Origin: Billgrantia lactosivorans
Lineage (GTDB): Bacteria; Pseudomonadota; Gammaproteobacteria; Pseudomonadales; Halomonadaceae
Length of the DNA stretch: 64,000 bases
Direction: 5' to 3'
NCBI RefSeq assembly: GCF_003254665.1
Contig: NZ_QHGY01000001.1
Coordinates: 310,001 to 374,000, forward strand
The position numbers and the translations under genes were made by a program. Every line of letters begins with the position of its first letter. The first letter of the stretch is position 1. The notes beneath the pieces were generated by a model. It searched no databases. It saw only the letters and a list, made by a program, of their open reading frames with translations, and was not told where the DNA came from. Below, piece after piece: positions 7,940-16,406 of this stretch.

Positions 7940-9148
7940 ATGCAACACGCCTATATCTACGACGGCCTGCGGACCCCTTTCGGTCGCCACGGCGGCAGCC
8001 TGGCCTCGCTGCGCCCAGACGACCTGCTCGGCCAGCTGCTGAAGGCACTGGTCGCGCGCAACGCCTTCGCCCCCGAAGCCTTTGAGGAGGTGCTCGCCGG
8101 CTGCACCAACCAGGCCGGCGAGGATTCGCGCAACGTCGCCCGTCATGCCGGGCTGCTGGCCGGCCTGCCGGTGGAGGTGGCGGCCCAGACCGTCAACCGC
8201 CTGTGCGGCAGCGGCCTGGCGGCGGTGGTCGACGCCGCCCGCGCCACCCGCCTCGGCGAGGGCGAGCTGTTCCTGGCCGGCGGCGTGGAGTCGATGTCGC
8301 GGGCGCCCTACGTGATGGGCAAGGCGGAATCGCCCTATGCCCGCAACCAGCCGCTCTACGACACCGTGATCGGCTCGCGCTTTCCCAACCCCTGGATCGC
8401 CCGTGAATACGGCAGCCACAGCATGCCGGAGACCGCCGACAACGTGGCCCGCGACCTCGGCATCGGCCGTGACGCCAGCGACGCCTTCGCCGCCCGCTCC
8501 CAGGCCCGCTACGGCGAGGCCCAGGCGCGTGGCTTCTACGACGGCGAACTGCACGCCGTGGCGGTGCCCCAGGGGCGCAAGCAGCCGCCGCTGACGGTGG
8601 CGCGCGACGAACACCCACGCCCCGGCACCGACATCGACAAGCTGGCCCGGCTGGGGCCGCTGTTCGAGGGCGGCGTGGTCACCGCCGGCAACGCCTCGGG
8701 CCTCAACGACGGTGCCGCCGCGCTGATCGTCGGCAGCCTGGCCGCCGGCGAGCGTGCCGGCGTCGCCCCGCGGGCACGCATCCTGGCAAGCGCCGTGGCC
8801 GGGGTGCCACCCAGGGTGATGGGCCTGGGGCCGGTGCCGGCCAGCCACAAGGCACTGCAGCGCGCCGGGCTCTCCCTCGCGCAGATGGACGTGATCGAGA
8901 TCAACGAGGCCTTCGCCGTGCAGGTGCTCGGTTGTGCCAGCCAGCTCGGCCTCGACGCCGACGACAGCCGCCTCAACGCCAATGGCGGCGCCATCGCCAT
9001 CGGCCATCCGCTGGGGGCCTCCGGCGCACGCCTGGCGCTGACCGCCCTGCGCCAGCTCGAGGCCGGCGGCGGCCGCCATGCCCTGGTCACCATGTGCATC
9101 GGCGTCGGCCAGGGCATCGCCTGCGTCCTCGAGCGGCTGGACGCCTGA
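7940..9148 (+). CDS. Acetyl-CoA acyltransferase (thiolase)
   Basis: A 402-residue degradative thiolase cleaving 3-ketoacyl-CoA with CoA to acetyl-CoA plus a shortened acyl-CoA. The nucleophilic cysteine is C89 in NRLCGSGL. The GGVESMSRAPYVM loop, NANGGAIAIGHPLGASGAR (catalytic His) and the C-terminal CIGVGQG cysteine are all present. The N-terminus (YIYDGLRTPFGRHGG) is of the PcaF/PaaJ beta-ketoadipyl-CoA thiolase subtype, which may point to a dicarboxylic intermediate, but this subtype also acts on other chains. Second gene of the hydroxyacyl-CoA dehydrogenase operon. Confidence 0.93.
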   Translation: MQHAYIYDGLRTPFGRHGGSLASLRPDDLLGQLLKALVARNAFAPEAFEEVLAGCTNQAGEDSRNVARHAGLLAGLPVEVAAQTVNRLCGSGLAAVVDAARATRLGEGELFLAGGVESMSRAPYVMGKAESPYARNQPLYDTVIGSRFPNPWIAREYGSHSMPETADNVARDLGIGRDASDAFAARSQARYGEAQARGFYDGELHAVAVPQGRKQPPLTVARDEHPRPGTDIDKLARLGPLFEGGVVTAGNASGLNDGAAALIVGSLAAGERAGVAPRARILASAVAGVPPRVMGLGPVPASHKALQRAGLSLAQMDVIEINEAFAVQVLGCASQLGLDADDSRLNANGGAIAIGHPLGASGARLALTALRQLEAGGGRHALVTMCIGVGQGIACVLERLDA

Positions 9149-9239
9149 ACGGCCAACGTTGTCCCGGGCCAACGCCGCCAACGCACCCGGCCCGGGCGAT
9201 ATGCGATACTCCGCCAAACGCATGCGACAGGGAGCCCCG

Positions 9240-10055
9240 ATGAACAAGCCCGCCCCACTGGACAGCGAGACGCCACCGCCGCCCAAGGATCGCAACTTCG
9301 TCACCGCCCTGGCACGCGGCCTGGAGCTGCTGCGCGCCTTCGGCCCCGGCGAGGAGTACCTGGGCAACGCCGAGCTCTCCAGCCGCACCGGCATCCCGCG
9401 GCCGACGGTCTCTCGCCTGACCTACACGTTGACCCGGCTCGGCTACCTGCGCCACAACACGCGGCTCGAGAAGTACCGCCTGGGACCCGGCATCCTGGCG
9501 CTGGGCTATCGCTTCCTGGCCAGCCAGGGCATTCGCGATATCGCCCGCCCCTTCCTGCAGCAATTCGCCGAGGCCACCGACTGCAACGTCAGCCTGGGGG
9601 CGGCCGACCACCACGACATGGTCTACGTCGAGAGCTGCCACGGCAGCGGCCCGCTGATCGTGCGCCTCGACGTCGGCTCCCGCCTGCCGATGGCGACCAC
9701 CGCGATCGGCCGCGCCTGGCTCTGCGGCCTCTCCGAGGCACGCCGCGAAGCGATGCTGGCCGAACTCGCCGCGGTGCATGGCGCCGACTGGCCGGCGCTG
9801 GAGAAGGGTATCCGGCGCAGCCAGGAAGACTACGCCCGCTACGGCTTCTGCCTCTCCGAGGGCGACTGGCAGTCCCAGATCAGCGCCGTGGCCACCCCGC
9901 TGATCCTCGAGGAGGGTGCCGAGGTGATGGCCATCAACTGCGGCGGCGCCGCTCATCGCCTCGGCCACTCGATCATGGTCGACAACCTGGGCCCGCGGCT
10001 CAAGGAAGTTGCCCGCCGCATCCTCGCCGAGCTGCGGCATGGCGCGGCCGGCTAG
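9240..10055 (+). CDS. IclR-family transcriptional regulator
   Basis: A 271-residue regulator. An N-terminal winged helix-turn-helix (about 18-80; NAELSSRTGIPRPTVSRLTYTL) is followed by the IclR effector domain with the conserved SQISAVATPL and GHSIMVDNLGPRL segments. Its PcaR/PobR-like N-terminus (FVTALARGLELLRAF) is typical of regulators of aromatic or beta-ketoadipate-type catabolism. It is 91 bp downstream of the thiolase and probably in the same operon, consistent with local control of the two divergent catabolic operons through the inverted repeats at 6275 and 6359. The start ATG follows an AGGGAG Shine-Dalgarno. Confidence 0.9.
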   Translation: MNKPAPLDSETPPPPKDRNFVTALARGLELLRAFGPGEEYLGNAELSSRTGIPRPTVSRLTYTLTRLGYLRHNTRLEKYRLGPGILALGYRFLASQGIRDIARPFLQQFAEATDCNVSLGAADHHDMVYVESCHGSGPLIVRLDVGSRLPMATTAIGRAWLCGLSEARREAMLAELAAVHGADWPALEKGIRRSQEDYARYGFCLSEGDWQSQISAVATPLILEEGAEVMAINCGGAAHRLGHSIMVDNLGPRLKEVARRILAELRHGAAG

Positions 10056-10152
10056 CCGGGGGGCCCTGCTGTCGCCCAACGGCGCATGACGATATAGTGA
10101 CGGTGAGCCCCCGCAGGGGCACCACTCTTCAGGGGGAGACGGACCACTCGCC

Positions 10153-11274
10153 ATGCCCGACACCGCTTCTCGTCCCGGCATGCTGGAGCAGGATGCCCAT
10201 CGCCTGAGTGCCGTCGGCGACTGGACGCTGCCGCACTATGCCAGGCTGAGGGAAGCCGTGGCCAAGGTTCACCAGGCCGAATCGATCGACCTGCAGCGGC
10301 TCGGCGAACTGGATACCTCCGGCGCCGCCCTGCTGGTCGACCTGCTGGGTCCAGAGGGCGTGCATGACATCGCCCAGTGGGCGCCACAGCTCTCCCCGGA
10401 ACGCCAGGCACTGCTCAGGGTCGTCGCCGACGCCACGCGCCGTCCCTTGTACCCGCCGACAGCACCCCGCTCCGGCCTGACGGCGGCCCTGGCCAGGCTG
10501 GGGCAGGTCGTCGAGCTGCTTGCCCGCCAGCAGCTCAGGCTGGTCGCCTTCATCGGCCTGACCCTCACCACGCTGCTGGCCACACTGGTCACTCCCCGGC
10601 GCTGGCGGATCACCTCGCTGGCGGCGCAGGTGCAGCAGTCCGGGCTCAACGCCATTCCCATCGTCGCCCTGCTGACCTTCCTGGTGGGCGCGGTGGTCGC
10701 CTTCCTCGGCGCCACCGTGCTGCGCGATTTCGGCGCGACCATTTACACCGTCAACCTGGTCGCCTACGCGTTCCTGCGCGAATTCGGCGTGCTGCTGGCC
10801 GCCATCCTGCTGGCTGGCCGCACCGCGAGCGCCTTCACCGCCCAGATCGGCGCAATGAAGGCCAACGAGGAGCTCGATGCACTGCGCGCCCAGGGGCTCG
10901 ACCCCGTGCAACTGCTGGTGCTGCCCCGGGTGCTGGCCATGGTGGTCAGCCTGCCGATCCTGGCCCTGATCGGCACGCTGAGCGGCATGCTGGGCGGGGC
11001 CCTGGTCTGCGCCATGGCGCTCGACATCTCCACCACCCAGTTTCTCACCATCCTGCAGCGCGACATTCCCCTGAGCCACTTCGCGGTGGGCATCGGCAAG
11101 GCCCCGCTGTTCGCCTTCGTCATCGCCGTCATCGGTTGCCTGGAGGGCTTCAAGGCCGGCGCCAGCGCCCAGTCGGTGGGTGAGCACACCACCTCCAGCG
11201 TGGTGCAGTCGATCTTCATGGTGATCCTGCTCGACGCCCTGGCGGCGCTGTTCTTCATGGAGATGGGCTGGTGA
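10153..11274 (+). CDS. MlaE-type ABC permease with N-terminal STAS-like domain
   Basis: A 373-residue inner-membrane permease of an MCE/Mla-type lipid transporter. The first 110 residues are soluble and look like a STAS domain (ESIDLQRLGELDTSGAALLVDLL); in E. coli a separate protein, MlaB, provides this domain. Residues about 120-373 form the MlaE domain with 5-6 membrane helices and the conserved segment EFGVLLAAILLAGRTASAFTAQIGAMKANEELDAL (split over 10769-10873). It starts the operon permease, ATPase, MCE protein, lipoprotein. The Shine-Dalgarno GGGGGAGA lies unusually far (13 nt) upstream, so the start is slightly uncertain. Confidence 0.9.
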   Translation: MPDTASRPGMLEQDAHRLSAVGDWTLPHYARLREAVAKVHQAESIDLQRLGELDTSGAALLVDLLGPEGVHDIAQWAPQLSPERQALLRVVADATRRPLYPPTAPRSGLTAALARLGQVVELLARQQLRLVAFIGLTLTTLLATLVTPRRWRITSLAAQVQQSGLNAIPIVALLTFLVGAVVAFLGATVLRDFGATIYTVNLVAYAFLREFGVLLAAILLAGRTASAFTAQIGAMKANEELDALRAQGLDPVQLLVLPRVLAMVVSLPILALIGTLSGMLGGALVCAMALDISTTQFLTILQRDIPLSHFAVGIGKAPLFAFVIAVIGCLEGFKAGASAQSVGEHTTSSVVQSIFMVILLDALAALFFMEMGW

Positions 11275-12077
11275 ACCGTGCGGGCGAGGCCGTCGTCGAG
11301 ATCCGTGGCCTGGTCAACCGCTTCGGCCGGCATGTCGTGCACGACGGCCTGGATCTGGACATCCGCCGCGGCGAGATCCTCGGCGTGGTGGGGGGCTCCG
11401 GCTCCGGCAAGTCGGTGCTGTTGCGCAGTATAGTCGGACTCAAGCGACCCGACGGCGGCACGGTGCGCGTGTTCGGCGAGGAGCTGCAGCGCCTTGCCCC
11501 TGCCCGCCGCACCCAGGTGGAGCGCCGCTTCGGCGTGCTGTTCCAGCGTGGCGCTTTGTTCTCCTCGCTCGACCTGCAGGAGAACGTCGCCCTGCCGCTG
11601 ATCGAGCATGGCGGCCTCACGCGCCCCGATGCCGAGCGCCTCGCGCGGGTCAAGCTGGCAATGGCCGGGCTGCCGCCGGACGCCGCGAGACTCGACCCGG
11701 CGGCACTCTCCGGCGGCATGATCAAGCGCGCCGCGCTCGCCCGCGCCCTGGCGCTGGACCCGGAAGTGCTGTTTCTCGACGAGCCAACCGCCGGCCTCGA
11801 CCCCATCGCTGCCGCCGCCTTCGACCGCCTGCTGCTGACGCTGCGCGATGCCCTGGGTTTCAGCGTCTTTCTGGTAACGCACGATCTCGATACGCTGTAC
11901 GCAAGCTGCGACCGCGTGGCGGTCATCGCCGACAAGCGCATTCGCGTGGCCGATACGCTGCCCGTGGTGGAAGCCACCGAGGACCCCTGGATACGCGACT
12001 ATTTCCACGGCCCCAGGGGACGCGCCGCCCGCCAGGCGGCGCGACGTCATTCACCACCGCAGGGGGAGAACCGCTGA
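11271..12077 (+). CDS. MlaF-type ABC transporter ATP-binding protein
   Basis: A 268-residue ATPase energising the MCE lipid transporter. Walker A is GGSGSGKS, the Q-loop lies near LFQRGALFSSL, the signature is LSGGMIKRAALARAL, Walker B is LFLDEPTAGLD, and the switch histidine is in VTHDLD. The signature LSGGM, rather than LSGGQ, is typical of MlaF/Ttg2A ATPases. The start is a GTG whose last two bases overlap the permease stop (GTGA), indicating translational coupling. The C-terminal 20 residues are basic and extend beyond the core. Confidence 0.93.
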   Translation: MNRAGEAVVEIRGLVNRFGRHVVHDGLDLDIRRGEILGVVGGSGSGKSVLLRSIVGLKRPDGGTVRVFGEELQRLAPARRTQVERRFGVLFQRGALFSSLDLQENVALPLIEHGGLTRPDAERLARVKLAMAGLPPDAARLDPAALSGGMIKRAALARALALDPEVLFLDEPTAGLDPIAAAAFDRLLLTLRDALGFSVFLVTHDLDTLYASCDRVAVIADKRIRVADTLPVVEATEDPWIRDYFHGPRGRAARQAARRHSPPQGENR

Positions 12078-12994
12078 TGGAGACCCGTGCGCACCATGTC
12101 GTGATCGGCCTGTTCGTCGTGCTGGCCGCCGTCGGCGGAGCACTGTTCGCCCTGTGGCTTAACCAGAACACTCGCGACCAGACCTATACCGAGTACGAGG
12201 TGCTCTTCAACCACGGCGTCAGCGGCCTGTCGGAGGGCAACGCCGTCGAATACAGCGGTGTGCGCGTTGGCGAAGTGGCCCGCCTGCGCCTCGATCCCGC
12301 CGACCCGCGCAACGTCCTGGCGCTGATTCGGGTGGAGAGCCAGGTGCCGATTCGCCAGGACACCCGTGCGCGGCTGGCCCTGGCCAACATCACCGGCAGC
12401 ATGTCCATCCAACTGCACGGCGGCGCCCCGGCGAGCCCGCTGCTGATCGCCCAAGGCGACACACCGCCACGCATCACCGCCGACCAGTCGCCGCTGAGTG
12501 CCATGCTCAGCGACAGCGAGGAGCTGCTGGGCAACGTCAACCGCGTGCTGTCTCGGCTGGAGGCGGTGCTATCGGAGGACAACGTGCACAACCTCGAGCG
12601 CATCCTGGCCAACCTGGAGCGCACCACCGCCCAACTGGCCAGCCTGGGCGACGCCCCGGGTCGGCTGAGCGAGCGTCTCGACGAGGTCTCGCGGGAGGCC
12701 GCTCGGGCGCTCGCCGCGATACGCGCCCTGGCAGATCGCACCGGTGACATGTTGCTGGTGGATGCCCGCCAGGTCACCGCCAGCCTGGCGCGCACCGCGC
12801 AGAATCTCGAGACGCTGCTGGACGACAACCAGGGCGCACTGGAGAACGGGCTGCGCGGGCTGCAGGGCCTGGGGCCGGCGACCCTGGAGCTGCGCAACGC
12901 CCTCTCCTCGCTCAACCGCCTGGTACGCCGCCTGGAGGAGAGTCCGCGCGACTTCCTGCTCGGGCGCGATCGCGTCGAGGAGTTCAGTCCGTGA
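12077..12994 (+). CDS. MCE (MlaD-like) periplasmic lipid-binding protein
   Basis: A 305-residue protein with one N-terminal membrane anchor (about 8-28, IGLFVVLAAVGGALFALWL), a single MCE domain (about 38-118, GLSEGNAVEYSGVRVGEVARLRL), then a long helical region (130-290) that probably forms the hexameric periplasmic channel. It is longer than E. coli MlaD (183 residues) and resembles single-MCE proteins with extended helices. Its ATG overlaps the ATPase stop (TGATG). It would carry phospholipid or other lipids between membranes with the permease and ATPase. Confidence 0.9.
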   Translation: METRAHHVVIGLFVVLAAVGGALFALWLNQNTRDQTYTEYEVLFNHGVSGLSEGNAVEYSGVRVGEVARLRLDPADPRNVLALIRVESQVPIRQDTRARLALANITGSMSIQLHGGAPASPLLIAQGDTPPRITADQSPLSAMLSDSEELLGNVNRVLSRLEAVLSEDNVHNLERILANLERTTAQLASLGDAPGRLSERLDEVSREAARALAAIRALADRTGDMLLVDARQVTASLARTAQNLETLLDDNQGALENGLRGLQGLGPATLELRNALSSLNRLVRRLEESPRDFLLGRDRVEEFSP

Positions 12995-13605
12995 GATGTC
13001 GCCCGCTGCTGCCTGCGGTCGTGGTCCTCCTGCTGGCCCTGGCCGGCTGCACTCTGGTACCCGAGCGAACGCCGCCCGCCCTCTACGAACTGCCTGCCTA
13101 TCCACTCGATGCCGCGCCTGGTGACGGCGCACCGAGCGATATCACCCTGCGCCTGGCAACGCCGGACGCCAGCGGCCTGCTCGACGGCGCACGCATGCTG
13201 GTCGTGCCGCTACCCAACCAGCCGCGTGCCTACGAGGGAGCGCGCTGGGCCGACGACATGCCGCGGCTGATCCGCGACCGCCTGCTCGACGCCTTTCAGG
13301 AGGACGGGCGCATCACGCACCTGGTGCACGACGGCAGCGCGGTGGCGGCCGACATCGAGCTGCTCAGCGACCTGCGCACCTTTCACAGCGAATATCGCGA
13401 CGGGCTGCCCGAGGCAGCGCTGCGCCTCGACGTCAGGCTGGTGGACGCCCGCTCCCAGCGGCTCCTGGCCAGTCAGCGCTTCGTCCAGCGCCAGCGAACG
13501 GAGAGCGAAGCCATTCCCGCCGTGGTCGACGCCTTCGGCCTGGCGGCGGACAGGTTGGCACGCGAGGTGGTCGACTGGACCACGACGCAGCTGGAACGTC
13601 GCTGA
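12991..13605 (+). CDS. ABC-type transport auxiliary lipoprotein (PqiC/YmbA-like)
   Basis: A 204-residue predicted lipoprotein: a hydrophobic signal peptide ends in the lipobox LAGC (cysteine about residue 20), followed by VPERTPPALYELP, which is typical of the ABC-type auxiliary component family paired with MCE proteins. The start is GTG overlapping the MCE gene stop (GTGA). It is likely anchored in the outer membrane, where it would receive or anchor the MCE channel. It is the last gene of the operon. Confidence 0.88.
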   Translation: MRCRPLLPAVVVLLLALAGCTLVPERTPPALYELPAYPLDAAPGDGAPSDITLRLATPDASGLLDGARMLVVPLPNQPRAYEGARWADDMPRLIRDRLLDAFQEDGRITHLVHDGSAVAADIELLSDLRTFHSEYRDGLPEAALRLDVRLVDARSQRLLASQRFVQRQRTESEAIPAVVDAFGLAADRLAREVVDWTTTQLERR

Positions 13606-13636
13606 AAATGTAGACACTCGATATGAATGGCGTGCG

Positions 13637-13654
13637 GTTACCAGTATCGGTAAC
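13637..13654. promoter_or_regulatory. Inverted repeat upstream of GntR regulator (candidate autoregulatory operator)
   Basis: GTTACC-AGTATC-GGTAAC is a perfect 6-bp inverted repeat with a 6-bp spacer, 42 bp upstream of the regulator ATG. GntR-family operators are short palindromes of this kind and autoregulation is common. The assignment is inferred from position only. Confidence 0.45.
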
Positions 13655-13695
13655 GTTTGGTTATCATACTCGGCAAAAGCATGGAAAGAGCGACG

Positions 13696-14385
13696 ATGAC
13701 GATGGATACGCCACGCCAGAACCTCGGTATCAGCGCCTACAGCTGGCTCAAGCACGACATCATCCGTGGCGTCTTCCAGCCCGGAGAGAAACTGCTGATG
13801 AGCCGGCTCAAGGAGCGCTATGGCCTGGGCATCGGCCCCCTCCGCGAGGCCCTCTCGCAACTGGTGGCCGAGCGCCTGGTGGTCGCCATCAGCCAACGAG
13901 GCTATCGGGTCGCCCCCATGTCCCTGGCCGAACTCGCGGACCTCTACGATGCCCGGGCCCAAATCGAGGGGCTGGTGCTGAAACTCGCCATCGAGCGCGG
14001 TGACGACGCCTGGGAGGCCGACATCCTGGCCAAGGCGCACACCCTCTCCAAGGTGATGGAGGTGAACTCCCCCGACGAGCTGCTGGATGTCTGGGACACG
14101 CGCCACAAGGCGTTTCACACCGCCATTGCCAGCGGCTGTCGTTCGCCACACCTGCTGCAGGTGCGCGAGAGCCTGTTCGACCAGGTCGAGCGCTACCGCC
14201 ACCTGTGGTTGCGCGAGACGGTGTTCTCCGAGGAGGCGCTGGAACGCAAGCGCCAGGAGCACGCGGCGCTGGTCGAGGTCATCCTCGAGCGCCGGGCCGC
14301 GCGCGCCGCCGACATGATGCGTGAGCACCTGATGACCCCCGTTCCCATCATCACCGAGGTGATGACCCGCCGCGGCCTGGCCTGA
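13696..14385 (+). CDS. GntR-family regulator with FCD domain (CsiR/GlaR-like)
   Basis: A 229-residue regulator. The winged helix-turn-helix (10-75) contains SAYSWLKHDIIRGVFQPGEKLLMSRLKERYG, broken here by the family pattern, and the segment AISQRGYRVAPMSLAEL closely follows my recollection of E. coli CsiR/GlaR, the repressor of the glutarate (gla) pathway. An all-helical FCD ligand domain follows, with metal-ligand histidines such as HKAFHTAI. No glutarate genes are adjacent, so the target is unknown. The ATG at 13696 is preferred because GGAAAGAG lies 5 nt upstream; an earlier in-frame ATG is at 13681. Confidence 0.85.
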   Translation: MTMDTPRQNLGISAYSWLKHDIIRGVFQPGEKLLMSRLKERYGLGIGPLREALSQLVAERLVVAISQRGYRVAPMSLAELADLYDARAQIEGLVLKLAIERGDDAWEADILAKAHTLSKVMEVNSPDELLDVWDTRHKAFHTAIASGCRSPHLLQVRESLFDQVERYRHLWLRETVFSEEALERKRQEHAALVEVILERRAARAADMMREHLMTPVPIITEVMTRRGLA

Positions 14386-14537
14386 CGCCGACACGAACGC
14401 CCTCGCTTCGCCGCCGTCACCCAGCTGTCACGTAGCGCCGCCAGAATGGCGGGTGACATGCCGATCGCAGCGGCTTATGTTGAGGGTATAACGAATCGAA
14501 ACGGCCTGGCTGCGCAGGCCCCAGGGGGGAGGGTGTC

Positions 14538-14759
14538 ATGCCACATCTGCTGAGGTTTTCCCGCGACGTCGAAGCGCGCCTCGAACGACTCGCCCAACGC
14601 ACCGGCCGGGGCAAGGCGGAACTGATCGAAAGCTGCCTGGTGGTGGGCCTGCACGACCTCGAAGCCCAGTACCTGCTCGAGGAGGCCGTGAGCGCCCCGT
14701 TGCCCAGCACGCGCCCCGCCCTCGACCAGTTGCTGCGCGAGAGCGGGCTGGGCGCCTGA
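14538..14759 (+). CDS. Small ribbon-helix-helix (CopG/antitoxin-like) protein
   Basis: A 73-residue protein. Residues 1-45 fit the ribbon-helix-helix pattern (beta strand HLLRFSRDVEARL, helix LERLAQRTGR, then GKAELIESCLVVGLHDLEA), as in CopG/RelB/ParD-type regulators. A GGGAGGG ribosome-binding site lies 8 nt before the ATG, and a TATAAC -10-like element lies just upstream. No toxin-like gene is adjacent: the next gene is convergent pxpC. It may be an orphan antitoxin or a stand-alone DNA-binding regulator. Confidence 0.7.
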   Translation: MPHLLRFSRDVEARLERLAQRTGRGKAELIESCLVVGLHDLEAQYLLEEAVSAPLPSTRPALDQLLRESGLGA

Positions 14760-14769
14760 GCGTCAGGAT

Positions 14770-15699
14770 TCAGCGGAACGATTCCAGGCAGCGCTGGTGC
14801 GATGCCAGCGCCCGCTCGAGGGACGTCGCCACCAGGCATACCTCCTCGCCGGGCAGGCACTGTGCCAGCCGCGCCGTGGCAAGCGGCGTCAACGCGCCCA
14901 GGCGCGGATAGCCGCCGATGGTCTGGCGATCGTTGAGCAGCACGATGGGCTGGCCGTCCGGCGGCACCTGCACCGCCCCGAGAGGGATGCCCTCGGAGAT
15001 CATGCTGCTCAGCCGACAGTGCAGTTCGGGGCCGCGCAACCTGACGCCCATGCGGTCGGCGCGGTCGTCGATTCGCCACGTCGTATTGAAGGCACGGTAG
15101 AGGCTCACGCCGGTGAAGTGAGCGATCTGCGAGCCAGGCACCAGGGCCAGCCGCTGACCGACGAGGGTGACGCTGCTGGCCGGATCGAACGGCAGGCGTC
15201 GCACCTGGCCGCACTGGCCGCGCCACTCCAGCCGATCCCCGCCGACCAGCGCGCTGCCATCCCCCCGGTGCCCTCCCAGCTGCTCCCGCGGCGTGGCGCT
15301 GCGGCTGCCCAGCACCACGGGCGCCTCGAATCCGCCCGGTACGGCGAGGTAGGCACGCAGGCCCTTGCGCGGCTGGCGAAAGACCAGGCGCTGCCCGGCC
15401 GCGATGCGGAAAGTGGCGCCCGGGGCGAGCGGCCGGTCGTCCAGGCGGGCATCGAGGTCCGCCCCCATCAGCGCCAGGGTGGCCGCGCCCTCGGCCTCCA
15501 GGGTCAGGCCACCGCCGAGCACGACCTCCAGCGCCGCGGCATCCAGCGAATTGCCCAGCAGCCAGTTGGCCCAGCGAAACGACACCCAGTCGGCGGCCCC
15601 GCCCTGGGTCACCCCCAGGTGGCGTACGCCGAAACGGCCTGCGTCGACCATCAGCGCCAGGGGGCCGGCCTGGACGACGCGCAGCGCTGCGCCGCTCAT
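14770..15699 (-). CDS. pxpC: 5-oxoprolinase subunit PxpC (biotin-dependent carboxyltransferase/KipA family)
   Basis: A 309-residue AHS2/KipA-family protein, a subunit of the ATP-dependent PxpABC 5-oxoprolinase that opens pyroglutamate to glutamate. Recognisable segments are VDAGRFGVRHLGVTQGGAAD near the start (family: GR.G....GV..GGA.D), the AYLAVPGG segment and the C-terminal signature SEGIPLGAVQVPPDGQPIVLLNDRQTIGGYP, read here in pieces. Length is normal. Its ATG overlaps the pxpB stop (ATGA), so pxpA, pxpB and pxpC form one coupled operon. Confidence 0.92.
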   Translation of the reverse strand: MSGAALRVVQAGPLALMVDAGRFGVRHLGVTQGGAADWVSFRWANWLLGNSLDAAALEVVLGGGLTLEAEGAATLALMGADLDARLDDRPLAPGATFRIAAGQRLVFRQPRKGLRAYLAVPGGFEAPVVLGSRSATPREQLGGHRGDGSALVGGDRLEWRGQCGQVRRLPFDPASSVTLVGQRLALVPGSQIAHFTGVSLYRAFNTTWRIDDRADRMGVRLRGPELHCRLSSMISEGIPLGAVQVPPDGQPIVLLNDRQTIGGYPRLGALTPLATARLAQCLPGEEVCLVATSLERALASHQRCLESFR

Positions 15700-16406
15700 G
15701 CCGCGGCCTCCAGCGGCGCGGTATCCCCGCCCTGCCGCTCGAACTCCTCCCGGCTGACCGGCGCGAAGCGCACCCGGTCGCCGGGCATCAGCAACGGCTC
15801 GCCGCGACGCGCCTGCTCGAATAGCGGCACGGCGGTACGTCCGAGAATGTTCCAGCCGCCCGGCGACTGCAGCGGGTAGATCGCGGTCTGGCGTTCGGCG
15901 ATGGCAACGCTGCCGGCGGGGACCCTGCGTCGCGGCGTGGCCAGGCGCGGCGTGGCCAGCGTCTCTTCCACCAGCCCCATGAACGCATAGCCGGGCGCGA
16001 AGCCAAGGGCGAAGACGTGATAGTCGCGGCCGCAGTGGCGATGCACCACCTCATCGACTGAGAGCCCGGCCCGTTGCGCCACGCGTGCCAGTTCCGGGCC
16101 GACGCTGGGGTCGTACCAGACCGGGATCTCGTGGCGCTGGCCGAGCGCGGCCGTGGCCGGCTCGAGCCGAGCGAGCGCGGATTCGACCAGGCGCAGCGCC
16201 TCGGCGTGGCCCAGTCGCCGGCAGTCGTAGTGCAGCATCAGCGTGGTGTAGGACGGCACCAGGTCGATCAGCGACTCGCCAAGCGCCTCGCGCAGCGCTC
16301 GGTCGGCGGCGAGGATCCAGGGCATGTTGGCCTCGTCGATGGTGTCGAACAGACGCACCATGAACACGTCCATGGCGGTCGTTTCGATCCGCGGGCGAAG
16401 TGTCAC
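15696..16406 (-). CDS. pxpB: 5-oxoprolinase subunit PxpB (KipI family)
   Basis: A 236-residue AHS1/KipI protein, partner of PxpC in 5-oxoproline hydrolysis. The signature [23 protein letters not shown], seen in parts, and the C-terminal [16 protein letters not shown] are diagnostic of the family. The start is a GTG overlapping the pxpA stop (GTGA); an internal ATG lies 11 codons in, close to the usual family N-terminus, and could be used instead. The stop overlaps the pxpC start. Confidence 0.92.
   Translation of the reverse strand: MTLRPRIETTAMDVFMVRLFDTIDEANMPWILAADRALREALGESLIDLVPSYTTLMLHYDCRRLGHAEALRLVESALARLEPATAALGQRHEIPVWYDPSVGPELARVAQRAGLSVDEVVHRHCGRDYHVFALGFAPGYAFMGLVEETLATPRLATPRRRVPAGSVAIAERQTAIYPLQSPGGWNILGRTAVPLFEQARRGEPLLMPGDRVRFAPVSREEFERQGGDTAPLEAAA

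Noticed and set aside
7661..9394. A 577-codon reading frame antisense to the thiolase
   Set aside because: High-GC DNA gives long antisense frames; the composition (Gly, Ala, His, Gln, Arg-rich) has no domain features and the thiolase is certain.
14538..14759. A toxin-antitoxin pair
   Set aside because: Only the antitoxin-like half is present; both neighbours are unrelated genes (GntR regulator and pxpC).
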